The position numbers and the translations under genes were made by a program. The notes below the pieces were generated by a model that was not told where the DNA came from, did no database searches, and saw only the letters and a list, made by a program, of their open reading frames with translations. From positions 3,273,168 through 3,337,167 of the forward strand of contig NZ_CP009528.1 of assembly GCF_000970025.1 (NCBI RefSeq): a stretch of DNA of 64,000 bases, given 5' to 3'. The DNA is from Methanosarcina barkeri MS (GTDB taxonomy: Archaea > Halobacteriota > Methanosarcinia > Methanosarcinales > Methanosarcinaceae). How positions within the stretch are numbered: the stretch's first letter is position 1; each line of letters opens with the position of its first letter. This document shows, in pieces, positions 9,735 through 19,215 of this stretch.

Positions 9735-12338
9735 TTAGTTTCGTCTCTTCCGCAGGATAACAAATGCCGTGGCGAGTATACCAAGTGTAGCCATCCCACT
9801 GAAGAAAGGAGCTTTTTTTGTCACTTCATAACTTTCGCTCAGTCCTCCGACTTCAACAGTATACGTCCCTTGCTCACCCTCGGTGTGTGAGAATTCGATT
9901 GATTTGTTCTCACCCGGATTAAGGGTTATATTCTGGGAATCAACCGATTCGTTATTAACCAGCAATTCCACTGTGGAGTTTCCTGTGACGCCTCCATTGT
10001 TCATAGCATTCACCTTAATATTTACCGCAGTTCCGGCTTCAACTGAAGCAGGCTGTATCGTGAGGTCTGAGAAGGTGAACTGTGCAGCTTTCTCCGCCAC
10101 CTCTACCTGGGTTTCTCCGTCTTCATAACCGGTCTTTGTGGCATTTACTACATACGTTCCCGGAGTAGTAACCATGTAAGATGTGATACCTTTTGCGTCT
10201 GTCTGTGCGTCAATGATCTGTCCGCCGAAAAAGACATCTGCTCCGGAAACAGGCTTGTTTTCCTCAGAGTCAGTGACCTTTATGCTAATCTGGTCCCCTT
10301 CCCGAACGTTTTCGGGAGAGACTGAAACTAGGAGTTTCAGGATACCCTGTGCTAGGACATCCACATCCTTAGTTCCGGAAACATAACCTTCCCGGCTCGC
10401 AGTTACAGTGAAGCTGCCTTCATTGCTGGGGGTAAAGGTGAGATTTCCACTGTCTCCGGTGGTGCCTATGCTTTTGTTTCCAACAAAAATTTCAGCACCG
10501 ACGACTGAAATATTTCTCGCAGTTACCAAAATCTCGGTCGGCTTACCGACTACAAGCGCATCAGGTATTTCAATATCCAGTTGATCTCCTTCCTCGGTCT
10601 CGGTTTCGACGAATGGATAAAAGCGCAGGACTGAAGAATCGGCAACCTTAAACTTGACATTACCCATCAGGTCTACGACATCATCCTTTGAAAGGGAGAT
10701 TGAATCCTCGTTTTTCATTGTGATGCCTGAGTCGGAAATCGAAGTTATTTTCATTTCACCGAAAGAATCTCCCCCAGAAATTTCCAAGTAATCATCCGAA
10801 ATCTGGAAGATTCCCTCCACAAACACGGCATCTGTTTCTGTGGAACGGAAGACTGTACTTATATGGACCGCAATCATCGGAACATTTTCGGCCCCTCCTA
10901 TATCGGTTTCATAAATATAGTCCCCACCCTGGGAAACGATTCCGGAGTCCAGAAGCTTTCCATTCTTATAAAGCTCAAAGAGTACGCTTTTCCCATTAAC
11001 ATCTACCTGGGATGCCTTAAGGGAGTAGCCGTTCTCCAAGGCTAAAGAAGAACCAGTGAACAGGGATTTTTTGTCATCGTCATCGATCAGAACTTTTGAA
11101 AGTACGCGGTCCGACAGCACACTTATGCCCTTTGAATTGCCAAGAGTGTTTTCAGGATATCCTGCAAAGTATTTCTCTGCCATGAAGCCGATAACTTTAT
11201 AACTTCCCCAGCCCTCATGTTCAAATTTGACATTTTCAGGCTTTGTAGAATAGACGAGGGCTTCATCATCAATTGTCCTACCATCGAGTTTTTCAATGGT
11301 AAGGCTTTCAGTGGAAATATTTTCGTCGATGTTATAATAGAAACCTTCGAAGTTAAAAGGCGTCCAGACCATAGTATCAAACTTATCATCGTGTACCGTC
11401 CCTCTTAATTCATAAGTTCCGGGCTCGGAGGTTTCAACTATTGGTGCAAAACGAAGTTCATTGGCATCAGCTACAACAAAACTTAGTTTACCCATGATAT
11501 CAATAGTGTCACCCTTGCTAAGTGAGATCGAGTCGCTATTTCTCATTTTTATGCCTGAACTTGAGGTAGAACTTACCTCCATTTCCCCAAAATCATCACC
11601 ATTCTGGACTTTCACGTACTGGTCCGAGATCTGGAAAATTCCGTTCACGAAAACCGCATTGGTCTCTCTGCCGCTGAAGATCTGGGAAAAATGAACTGCA
11701 ATTATGGGCACATTTTCAGTATCCCCGAGGTCGGCTTTGTATACATAGTCGCTATTGGAAGATAGGAAAGCTTCGTCGACTATCTTTCCGTCCTTTTCAA
11801 GCTGTACCCAGACGCTATTTCCGTTGATATCAACCTCAACCATGTTCAGGGAGTATCCTTCGTCAAGAACAAGAGAAGAACCCGTGTACAGAGATTTCCT
11901 ATCATCGGAGTCTATCAGGACTTTTGAAAGCTGTCCGTCCGAGATAACGCTAATCTCTTTATCTGCAAAACTTGAGTTTGCGGTGTACCCTGCAAAGTAG
12001 CGCTCTGCCATAAACCCTATGACATCATAAGAACCCCAATTTCCATACTCAAAGTCGGTCTTTATGGGTACGGTTTCGTACTGCAGGTTTCTCTTATTAA
12101 TTGTCCGGCTACCCTTACTGAGCTGGACTGTCAGATTCTCGGAACCTTCTCCGGTATCCAGATCATAATAAAAACCCGAGTAAGTCTGAGGCGTCCATGT
12201 ATAGGTAAGGTTCTCATTTGCATTTTCATCCCAGATGCGGTTGCCTGTCGAATCTGAAGCCTGGGCAACTGCACTTAGACACAAAAATCCAAATGCCAAA
12301 AACAAGCATAAAATCTTGATGTAGTTTTTAATCCCCAA
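9735..12338 (-). CDS. Surface protein: two S-layer domains plus Ig-like modules, C-terminal membrane anchor
   Basis: An 867-aa exported protein. Signal peptide about 1-27. Two S-layer duplication domains of the Methanosarcina type occupy roughly 33-300 and 310-590. Each has the YGNWGSYDVIGFMAERYFAGY-like segment, a KVLIDSDDRKSLYTGSSL-like segment and DAVFVNGIFQISD. Next come beta-sandwich modules: PEGA/carboxypeptidase-regulatory-like at about 600-770 and CARDB-like at about 775-850. The C-terminus has one hydrophobic helix followed by RKRRN. The protein starts with TTG, chosen because GGAGG lies at good spacing upstream (12345-12349 on the plus strand) and no ATG is suitably placed. It is a likely minor S-layer or cell-wall component, diverged from the main S-layer protein at 16500. 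Confidence 0.88.
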   Translation of the reverse strand: MGIKNYIKILCLFLAFGFLCLSAVAQASDSTGNRIWDENANENLTYTWTPQTYSGFYYDLDTGEGSENLTVQLSKGSRTINKRNLQYETVPIKTDFEYGNWGSYDVIGFMAERYFAGYTANSSFADKEISVISDGQLSKVLIDSDDRKSLYTGSSLVLDEGYSLNMVEVDINGNSVWVQLEKDGKIVDEAFLSSNSDYVYKADLGDTENVPIIAVHFSQIFSGRETNAVFVNGIFQISDQYVKVQNGDDFGEMEVSSTSSSGIKMRNSDSISLSKGDTIDIMGKLSFVVADANELRFAPIVETSEPGTYELRGTVHDDKFDTMVWTPFNFEGFYYNIDENISTESLTIEKLDGRTIDDEALVYSTKPENVKFEHEGWGSYKVIGFMAEKYFAGYPENTLGNSKGISVLSDRVLSKVLIDDDDKKSLFTGSSLALENGYSLKASQVDVNGKSVLFELYKNGKLLDSGIVSQGGDYIYETDIGGAENVPMIAVHISTVFRSTETDAVFVEGIFQISDDYLEISGGDSFGEMKITSISDSGITMKNEDSISLSKDDVVDLMGNVKFKVADSSVLRFYPFVETETEEGDQLDIEIPDALVVGKPTEILVTARNISVVGAEIFVGNKSIGTTGDSGNLTFTPSNEGSFTVTASREGYVSGTKDVDVLAQGILKLLVSVSPENVREGDQISIKVTDSEENKPVSGADVFFGGQIIDAQTDAKGITSYMVTTPGTYVVNATKTGYEDGETQVEVAEKAAQFTFSDLTIQPASVEAGTAVNIKVNAMNNGGVTGNSTVELLVNNESVDSQNITLNPGENKSIEFSHTEGEQGTYTVEVGGLSESYEVTKKAPFFSGMATLGILATAFVILRKRRN

Positions 12339-13014
12339 ATTAAACCTCCTCTATGTTGTATTAACCGGGAGCGTAACTTTCAGGCTTCCGAAAGAAAAAA
12401 ATAGGAAAAAATTTCCTGAACATCCGGAATACACCCTGACCAAGATACCCCCGCCTATCTGAGTTATGTCAAAGATATTCAACTATATGTATTTTCTAAT
12501 ATCTCAGGCATCAAATAAAAAATTTTTGGGCATTATAAAAAGTATTTTTCAGAAACCGGAAATAAAAAAATTAAATATGGCAAAAAAAGAAATTGAAGAC
12601 CTTGAAAACCGTAAAACTGGTTTCAATTGCCATTTAAACACTAGAAGAGCAAATATCAGGCTCGCCTGTCAGGAAGACAGTTCAGTACATCCAGAAAATG
12701 TCTTTATCACAACTGGTTTTTATTCAGAGTCAGGTTTTATTCAAAAGAGACTTTTTATTCAAAACCAGATTTATTCAGAAGAGACTTTATATTCACGTTT
12801 GAGATAAGGGTCTGAAAATAAATTCAAAAACCACTTTTTTCCTAAGAGTCAATTTGATATACACAAATTATAAGTTTGAAGAAGCGATTTCTGACACTTA
12901 TAAGCAGAAATCAGCGTAATAAGATTCGTTAAGATCACTTAAGATCCATTACAAGAGTTATAAAGATTCATTCTGCAAAGTAAGACAGAGTAAAAATATG
13001 GAGCCGTCTCTGGC
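12339..13014. other. Divergent intergenic region between the S-layer-domain gene and cca
   Basis: Carries promoters for both flanking genes. At about 12718-12800 an imperfect repeat of ttttattca-aagagact occurs three to four times. The open frame 12466-12807 runs through this repeat, has no ribosome site and reads as low-complexity Lys/Phe/Ile sequence, so it was not called. Confidence 0.5.
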
Positions 13015-14379
13015 ATGGAAACGTATACAAGTATTCCCGAAGAATTAAAACTCACAGTCCTTGAAAGAATACAACCCACTGAACCTGAAAGAGAAAAACT
13101 TCTTGCAATCCAGAAAGAACTTGCCTCACAGGTTAAACTCGCAGCAGAAAAACTTGGCGTACCAGGTGTGCTTGTAAAAATGGTGGGCTCTGCTGCCAGA
13201 GGCACCTGGCTTTCAGGCACTCATGATATTGATGTTTTTATAAGCTTTCCTGAAGAAACATCCAGAAAGGAACTGGAAACCCTGGGTATGGCAGTTGCAA
13301 AAGAGGTGGCAAAACACGCCGAGCATGCCGAAGATCGCCACGCTGAGCATCCCTACCTGAATATTATATACAAAGGCTTTGATGTTGATCTTGTTCCTTG
13401 CTTCAGGGTTGCTTCGGCTTCCCATATCAAATCTGCAGTTGACAGGACGCCTTTTCATAACGATTTTGTCAAACCCCGCATAAAAGGGCATGAAGATGAG
13501 GTCTTGCTTTTGAAACAGTTTATGCGCGGAGGCGGAGTCTATGGTTCAGAACTCAAGACCCAGGGCTTTTCAGGCTACCTGACCGAACTTCTTGTAATTA
13601 GCTACGGCTCTTTCAAAAACACTATCTACGCAGCCTGTTCTTGGAAGCCAGGTGAGAAAATAGATATAATGCAGCATGGAGAAATCGACCACGAAGAACC
13701 TCTTGTAGTGATCGACCCAACTGATCCCAGGCGAAACGTGGCAGCAGCCCTTTCTCTTGACAAATTCTGCATGTTCATAGACCACTGTCGGGAATTCCTA
13801 AAAAGCCCGGAGCTTAGTTTCTTTTTCCCAGCCTCCCTCCTGCCCCTTGAGGACAGCGAAATCCTGGAAAAGCTTGAAAGTCGGAAGAGTACTCAGCTTG
13901 CAGTCGTTTTCAAAACCCCGGATGTGGTAGAGGATGTCCTCTTTCCGCAGCTTTATAAAATGGAGCAGGCAGTAGCTGCCCTTCTGAAAGAATATGATTT
14001 TACAGTGATAAAAACCGGCGTCTGGTCAGGCAATACCGAAACCGCAGTTATGATGGAACTCATTTCAGGTACCCTGCCCAACGTGAAAAAACACATCGGT
14101 CCCCCGGTCTGGGTCAAAGTACACGCAGAGAAGTTCAAGGAAAAATATCAGGCAGAAGATGGCGTTTTCGGAGGCTATATCGAAAACGGAAAATACGTCT
14201 TTGAAATCCGGCGCAAATACCCGACGGCAAAAGGGCTTCTCGAAGATCGACTCAGGAGCTGTTCTCTTGGAAAACAGGTACATCAGAGCATAAATGAGAG
14301 CTTTGAGATTATCGAAGATGCCGGGATTTGCAGGTTAAAAGATCCTGATTTCAGGGTTTTTTTGAGGAAATGGATATAA
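13015..14379 (+). CDS. cca: CCA tRNA nucleotidyltransferase, class I (archaeal)
   Basis: Adds or repairs the 3' CCA end of tRNA without a nucleic acid template. The 454 aa length matches the archaeal class I enzyme. Residues 60-75 carry the polymerase-beta motif GSAARGTWLSGTHDIDVF with the two metal-binding aspartates; the third is in GFDVDLVP. The palm, body and tail regions follow through residue 454 without a break. The ATG at 13015 is preceded by GGAG. A degenerate second copy of its last 200 or so bases, including downstream sequence, lies near 22345-22568. Confidence 0.96.
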   Translation: METYTSIPEELKLTVLERIQPTEPEREKLLAIQKELASQVKLAAEKLGVPGVLVKMVGSAARGTWLSGTHDIDVFISFPEETSRKELETLGMAVAKEVAKHAEHAEDRHAEHPYLNIIYKGFDVDLVPCFRVASASHIKSAVDRTPFHNDFVKPRIKGHEDEVLLLKQFMRGGGVYGSELKTQGFSGYLTELLVISYGSFKNTIYAACSWKPGEKIDIMQHGEIDHEEPLVVIDPTDPRRNVAAALSLDKFCMFIDHCREFLKSPELSFFFPASLLPLEDSEILEKLESRKSTQLAVVFKTPDVVEDVLFPQLYKMEQAVAALLKEYDFTVIKTGVWSGNTETAVMMELISGTLPNVKKHIGPPVWVKVHAEKFKEKYQAEDGVFGGYIENGKYVFEIRRKYPTAKGLLEDRLRSCSLGKQVHQSINESFEIIEDAGICRLKDPDFRVFLRKWI

Positions 14380-14874
14380 AAGAGATTAGAATGTGAACAA
14401 TAGTAATAGCCAATTAATTGGTTTTACACAAAGTGAAATTTTTCAGCAAAATTTTTTTGATGGGTCTTTTCAATTGACCAATTATAAGTCTGCAATTGTT
14501 TCACCCACGTTATTGCCATAATTAAAATAATTTATTCAGAAACATAGACACACTTGGAGAAACAATTACAAACAATATATTGATTCTGGCATAGTATTCG
14601 AATATTAATACAATATTTGAATTATCTGAAAAATAGGCCCTACGATTAATAAAGAACCTCATTTGAATTTTTTATTATGTGTAAGAATTATTAGTAACAT
14701 GACATAGATTTCAAATACTTCATTGTGGTATGACAGACTATTTTGGCTAGATACAATAAACGAATAAAATTTCCCCAAGACATTTACAAATTTATTTTTT
14801 CTGGAATGCGTCTTAAAACTTGACATTTTAATGTTTGATTTAATGTAATGCGTTGATGGAGGTAACTGAAGTCC
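14380..14874. other. Intergenic region after cca with conserved upstream element
   Basis: The first 90 bases (about 14395-14470) resemble the sequence that follows the cca relic near 22580-22650, so the duplication extends past the gene. A 12-bp palindrome ccaattaattgg lies at about 14409-14420. Bases 14581-14625 are similar to 16146-16190, upstream of the S-layer gene. No gene was found. Confidence 0.55.
14581..14625. repeat. Upstream element, copy 1
   Basis: Shares the pattern gattctgg-a--tattcgaa-attaatacaat--t-gaa with 16146-16190. One copy precedes the membrane protein/regulator pair and the other precedes the S-layer gene, which suggests a common regulatory site or an old duplication. 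Confidence 0.6.
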
Positions 14875-15144
14875 ATGCTGACTGAACCAGATCAAATAAT
14901 CCAGCTTATATCAAGTTTATTAGCGTTAATCCTTTTTGTTGTTTCTCACCTTGCATATCGTCGAGAGCGTAGGAAAAAGCTTTTTATTTTATCTTTAGCG
15001 TTTTTTTTCTACTCGGCAATGAATTTTCTGGATGCAGCAGATATTTTTTTCCCTCAAGCAGGTGAATACCCCGAAATTTGGGGAAGTTTACTAAATTTTG
15101 TTGTGCTTGCGTTGTTTTTTCTTTCCATGATAACAAACGAGTAA
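14875..15144 (+). CDS. Small membrane protein of unknown function
   Basis: An 89-aa protein with three hydrophobic segments (about 9-27, 36-52 and 70-86) and a basic cytoplasmic loop, AYRRERRKK. A GGAGGT site sits about 10 bases before the ATG. Its stop lies six bases before the next gene, a double winged-helix regulator, so the two are probably co-translated. Small membrane proteins paired with DNA-binding proteins can act as sensors or anti-regulators; that is inference only. I do not recognise the family. Confidence 0.75.
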   Translation: MLTEPDQIIQLISSLLALILFVVSHLAYRRERRKKLFILSLAFFFYSAMNFLDAADIFFPQAGEYPEIWGSLLNFVVLALFFLSMITNE

Positions 15145-15150
15145 GGTAAA

Positions 15151-15675
15151 ATGGAATTCGAACTAGAGACTAGAAGAAGAATTTACGAACAAATTAAAAA
15201 ATCTCCTGGTATTCACTTCCGGGAACTTGAGCGGAGGCTGCAGATGGTAGTTGGCAACCTGCAGTACCACCTTCAGTATCTGGAAAAGAAAAATATGATA
15301 AGGGCTTTGAATGATGGAGATTATGTACGTTATTTCGTAAAAGACAGGAGCTTAAGCGAAACCGAGAGAAAAATAATGTCTTTCTTAAGAAGATCCGGTT
15401 GCAGACATATACTTCTTCAGCTCCTCAATAATCCGGGAATGAATAACAAAGAAATCTCACAGGCTGTTGGTCTCTCTCCTTCAACCGTTTCCTGGAACCT
15501 GAACAAACTTGTAGAAGCCGGAATAATTGAAAGAGAAAAAATCGGCAGGATAAGTAAATTCACAGTCATTGACCCTTCCGCGATTGCAGAACTCCTTATA
15601 TGCTACAAAGAAAGCTTTCTCGATACTCTGGTTGATGGTTTTATCGAAATGTGGGAATTCAAAGACTCTAAATAA
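15151..15675 (+). CDS. Transcriptional regulator with two winged-helix domains
   Basis: A 174-aa DNA-binding protein. The first winged helix (about 5-70) includes SPGIHFRELERRLQMVVGNLQYHLQYLEKKNMI. The second (about 85-150) includes NPGMNNKEISQAVGLSPSTVSWNLNKLVEAGIIERE. This tandem architecture is common in archaeal ArsR/MarR-like regulators. It is coupled to the upstream membrane protein gene and lies 825 bases before the S-layer gene, on the same strand. A similar sequence element occurs upstream of both units (14581 and 16146), so it may control itself and the S-layer gene; this is inference. No ligand-binding domain is evident. Confidence 0.88.
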   Translation: MEFELETRRRIYEQIKKSPGIHFRELERRLQMVVGNLQYHLQYLEKKNMIRALNDGDYVRYFVKDRSLSETERKIMSFLRRSGCRHILLQLLNNPGMNNKEISQAVGLSPSTVSWNLNKLVEAGIIEREKIGRISKFTVIDPSAIAELLICYKESFLDTLVDGFIEMWEFKDSK

Positions 15676-16013
15676 TTTGATTGCCCATCGTTTTATTTAC
15701 ATCGTTCCAGTATAATCGAAATACAGCTTTTAGCTATTCTTTTCCAATAAACTTAGCACTTTTTAAGAAACCTTCAATATGGTATTTAAACCGAATTGCA
15801 AGCCATGTTGCAGGTAACGTAAAGAAAGCATCAATCATGTATTCTGGGCGGTCAAAATTTTGAGTTAGTCTCATTATCTGAATTCTACTTCACTGGTTTT
15901 AAACTCTATTGAGACATCCTGGTCAGTTAAAAATAGACGAAAACTTTTACGCTTACTGAACAAAAATTGAAAGTATTTATGGTGGCGGGAAACATGGAAG
16001 AAACTTGGGAAAC

Positions 16014-16069
16014 CCGCCACATTCTCCTATGGAAGAAGGTTCCGCCACATTCTTCTAGGGAGGAAGGTT
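16014..16069. repeat. 28-bp direct repeat, two copies
   Basis: Two adjacent units beginning cgccacattct and ending gaaggttc/t, differing at a few positions, about 245-300 bases upstream of the S-layer TATA boxes. Confidence 0.85.
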
Positions 16070-16145
16070 TGAAATATTTTGTAGTGTTGATCCCGATTAT
16101 TCACCACAATAACCTTCAGTTTTCAGTCTTCATTAGACATAATAA

Positions 16146-16210
16146 CGATTCTGGTACATTATTCGAAGATTAGTACAATTGTCGAACATTAGTACAATCT
16201 TCGAACAATT
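16146..16210. promoter_or_regulatory. Upstream element, copy 2, with internal repeat attagtacaat--tcgaac
   Basis: Related to 14581-14625. The core attagtacaat(tg/ct)tcgaac occurs twice in tandem. It lies about 100 bases upstream of the S-layer TATA boxes, a plausible position for an activator or repressor site. Confidence 0.45.
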
Positions 16211-16312
16211 AGATTTTTAGATAGTCGACGAGTTAAATCTCCAAATTATGCCGGAACATATTGAAAATATGCCAAGTTTCCTGAGACTGCATAAATTCGG
16301 GACCACAAAAGA

Positions 16313-16336
16313 TTTATAAAACCCCATTTTATAAAA
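16313..16336 (+). promoter_or_regulatory. Tandem TATA boxes of the S-layer gene
   Basis: tttataaaa (16313-16321) and ttttataaaa (16327-16336) fit archaeal TATA boxes and predict transcription starts near 16345 and 16360. The resulting leader would be about 140-155 bases and ends in a strong GGAGGA site (16485-16490). Confidence 0.55.
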
Positions 16337-16499
16337 CGGTGTAAACCAATTTTCGGGATGAGTAGAAACGAAACGTTCTTCGACAATGAACGTAACGTAT
16401 GAATCAGATTGATGAAGAATGATGAACCCCCTTAAAATATTGATCCCGATAATTCTCTTACATATAGTATACCTTAACAAATATGGAGGAAACAACAAA

Positions 16500-18536
16500 A
16501 TGAAGAGATTTGTAGCCAGTGCACTGGCAGCTCTCATGCTTCTGACTGTATTTGCATCCGCCGCAATGGCTGATGATAATAATACAACCTCAGCAGCTAG
16601 TACAGTTGAGATCCGCGGCCCTGTGTACAATGGCTCAAGTTTAACCGACATCCTTGCAAATTCTGCATATGGTAACGGTACATCTATTACAATGGATGCT
16701 AACAAATTTGCAGCATTCTATTACGACATTGATGACAATGTGACAACCGAGTCTCTTACCATTAAGAACGTTGCTGGTACTTCCGGCAGGACTATCGGAG
16801 AGAACGGTTTAGTATACAAGACAACAATCGGAAACGCCGAATACCAATATGACGACTGGGGCAACTACAGTGTGATTGGCTTCTTCGCAGACAAGTATAT
16901 CCCACTGAAGTCTAACAGTGCTGACAAGCTCGCCAAACTCGTTCTCGACAGTGACGACAAGTACACTCTCAAGACCGGCGACTCCCTTGACCTCGGTGAT
17001 GGATACTCTCTCCAGGCCAAGCAGGTAGATGTTGACGGTAATAAAGTCTGGCTTGAATTCGACAAAGATGGAGAATACGTAGATGACGAGATCGTCTCAA
17101 CTGACACTGGCGATCATACCTGGACTTGCAAAGTTGACGACGTGCAGGGAGAAGACGATGTTCCTGTCCTGAAAGTCCATGTCAACCAGGTATTCCAGGG
17201 CGCAGTCGACAGCATTGCACAGATTGATGCTATCTGGCTCATTGACTACGCAAACGCAATAAAGATCAACTCTGACGATGAATTCGGCAAACTCAACGAT
17301 GTTTCTATCAATGGCCCAACCATTACCATCAGCAATGATGATACATTCAGCCTGACTAAAGACTCTGATCAGGAAATCGGGCAAGGGTTATACTTCAAGG
17401 TTGCTGACTCCAATGATCTCAGGTTCTATGCCTACAAGCAGCAAACAACCTCTGGAACCTATGATGTAAGAGGAACCGTTGTTTCCGGTACAAAGTCTTA
17501 CACCTGGACTTCAGACAACTTTGCTGGATTCTTCTACGACCTGAAAAAGAACGTTGGAACCGAAACTATGAGTGTTTCTGGCGTTAACGGAAGAACTATT
17601 CCTAAAAACGGCCTCAAATACAGCACCACTATAAGCAAGGTTGATTATGATGCCGATGACGTATTCAATGGAACGTACCCTGTTCTTGGCTTCTTTGCCC
17701 AGAAGTATGTACCACTGAAATCCACCGATGCCAGCAAGCTTGCCAAGCTCGTTCTTGACAGCGATGACAAGTACACTCTCAAGACCGGCGACTCCCTTGA
17801 CCTCGGTGATGGATACTCTCTCCAGGCCAAGCAGGTAGATGTTGACGGTAATAAAGTCTGGCTTGAATTCGACAAAGATGGAGAATACGTAGATGACGAG
17901 ATCGTCTCAACTGACACTGGCGATCATATCTGGACTTGCAAAGTTGACGACGTGCAGGGCGAAGACGATGTTCCTGTCCTGAAAGTCCATGTCAACCAGG
18001 TATTCCAGGGCGCAGTCGACAGTATTGCACAGATCGATGGTCTCTGGCTCATTGACTACGCAAACGCAAGGAAGATCGAATCTGACGATGAATTCGGCAA
18101 ACTTAACGATGTTTCCCTTAACGGTGCAAGCATTAACATCAGCAATGATGATACATTCAGTCTGACTAAAGACTCTGATCAGGAAATCGGAGAGGGAATG
18201 TACTTCAAGATTGCCGACTCCAACGATCTCAGATACTACCCATACGTTGAGCAGACCATTGGTAACGGAACCACTACAACCACCCTAAGTAACACCAGCA
18301 TCGATAACACAACAGCTACCGATAACATGAGTGTTACTACACCAGTTGTGAACAACACTGAAGAAACTCAAGATGTAAACGCGAGCGCTCCTACAAACAT
18401 GGAGACCCCAGTTACACCAGAACCAGCTGCTGCAAACAACACCACCGAAACAAAGAGCAGCGCTCCTGGCTTTGAGATCGTCCCAGCAATCTTCGGACTG
18501 CTGTCAGTCTTCTACATCGTCAGGAAGAACAGATAA
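16500..18536 (+). CDS. Main S-layer protein (duplicated Methanosarcina S-layer domain, PGF-CTERM-like anchor)
   Basis: Likely the major sheath protein of the cell. The start is the ATG at 16500, because GGAGGA lies 9 bases upstream and a signal peptide (MKRFVASALAALMLL...AMADD) follows directly; an upstream ATG at 16419 lacks both. The 678 residues comprise the signal (1-24), S-layer domain 1 (about 30-300), domain 2 (about 315-590), a Thr/Asn-rich linker with many N-glycosylation sites (595-650) and the C-terminal SAPGFEIVPAIFGLLSVF-x-VRKNR. That tail resembles the PGF-CTERM signal processed by archaeosortase. The two domains share 163 identical bases (16956-17118 and 17766-17928). Codon choice looks highly biased, as expected of an abundant protein. 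A strong terminator follows. Confidence 0.95.
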   Translation: MKRFVASALAALMLLTVFASAAMADDNNTTSAASTVEIRGPVYNGSSLTDILANSAYGNGTSITMDANKFAAFYYDIDDNVTTESLTIKNVAGTSGRTIGENGLVYKTTIGNAEYQYDDWGNYSVIGFFADKYIPLKSNSADKLAKLVLDSDDKYTLKTGDSLDLGDGYSLQAKQVDVDGNKVWLEFDKDGEYVDDEIVSTDTGDHTWTCKVDDVQGEDDVPVLKVHVNQVFQGAVDSIAQIDAIWLIDYANAIKINSDDEFGKLNDVSINGPTITISNDDTFSLTKDSDQEIGQGLYFKVADSNDLRFYAYKQQTTSGTYDVRGTVVSGTKSYTWTSDNFAGFFYDLKKNVGTETMSVSGVNGRTIPKNGLKYSTTISKVDYDADDVFNGTYPVLGFFAQKYVPLKSTDASKLAKLVLDSDDKYTLKTGDSLDLGDGYSLQAKQVDVDGNKVWLEFDKDGEYVDDEIVSTDTGDHIWTCKVDDVQGEDDVPVLKVHVNQVFQGAVDSIAQIDGLWLIDYANARKIESDDEFGKLNDVSLNGASINISNDDTFSLTKDSDQEIGEGMYFKIADSNDLRYYPYVEQTIGNGTTTTTLSNTSIDNTTATDNMSVTTPVVNNTEETQDVNASAPTNMETPVTPEPAAANNTTETKSSAPGFEIVPAIFGLLSVFYIVRKNR

Positions 18537-18547
18537 ATTCTCTGAGT

Positions 18548-18577
18548 GAAGGATTTTCTTAATCCTTCCTTTTTTTA
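18548..18577 (+). terminator. Terminator of the S-layer gene
   Basis: gaaggatt / aatccttc form an 8-bp perfect stem with a 5-base loop, followed directly by a run of T. It begins 12 bases after the S-layer stop codon. Confidence 0.85.
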
Positions 18578-19215
18578 AATTTTTTATTGAAATCCTAATT
18601 GACTGTTGCGTACTTAAATTCCGCATTTTTAGACGAATAAATGTCCCTGATATCATTGTGCTTACATAAGTAAAGGACTTGTAGCAGAATTTTAAAATCG
18701 TGATAATTAACCTTACATATTTTCATTACTCACATGTGCGCTTAATATTTGGAAACTAAGGATTGTATCCTGAAATGATTCCGCAAATTCAAAAAATTTG
18801 AAAGTTAAATATACAATAAAATAGCAGTCGACGCAAAAGGTTAAACGCTGAAGAAATTTCAATTCCATTTTGATACTTTAGAACGATCATATAAAAGAAA
18901 CAAGTTTTAAGTTGAAATAAAATAACGGGTCGCCTGCATACAATATATAACTGCAATAAAGAAATTAAAAAACGAAATCGTTTTGGGATAAAACAGGGAT
19001 AAAAGAGAAGTGAATAAATTGCTCATCGAAATAAAACGTACTGACCAACAGAGATAGTTATATTTAAAAAACTTAAAGTGTACCATTATTCTCCACAATT
19101 AATATATAGTTGTGTTATTCTATGTAAAAAACCTAATAAATCGGATAACAGTAAGAGATATTTCATAATTATCTGTTTTTGGATTAAGGTATTCAAACAC
19201 TGAGGCGCACATTAA
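18578..19215. other. AT-rich intergenic region before the PAP2 gene
   Basis: About 640 bases without a recognisable gene, tandem repeat or clear palindrome. It presumably carries the promoter of the three-gene lipid/glycan group that begins at 19216. Confidence 0.5.

Larger units (their letters stand above)
15676..16499. other. Long upstream region and leader of the main S-layer gene
   Basis: More than 800 bases with no convincing gene. Parts recognised: a 28-bp direct repeat (16014-16069), the conserved element with its own internal 17-bp repeat (16146-16210), two TATA-like boxes (16313-16321 and 16327-16336) and a 5' untranslated leader of about 140-160 bases. Small ORFs at 15681 and 15967 lack ribosome sites and coding character. 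Confidence 0.65.

Noticed and set aside
12466-12807. 113-codon ORF between the S-layer-domain gene and cca
   Set aside because: Low-complexity residues, runs through an imperfect tandem repeat, no Shine-Dalgarno site.
15681-16173. Two small ORFs in the S-layer upstream region
   Set aside because: No ribosome sites; one is made largely of the 28-bp direct repeat.
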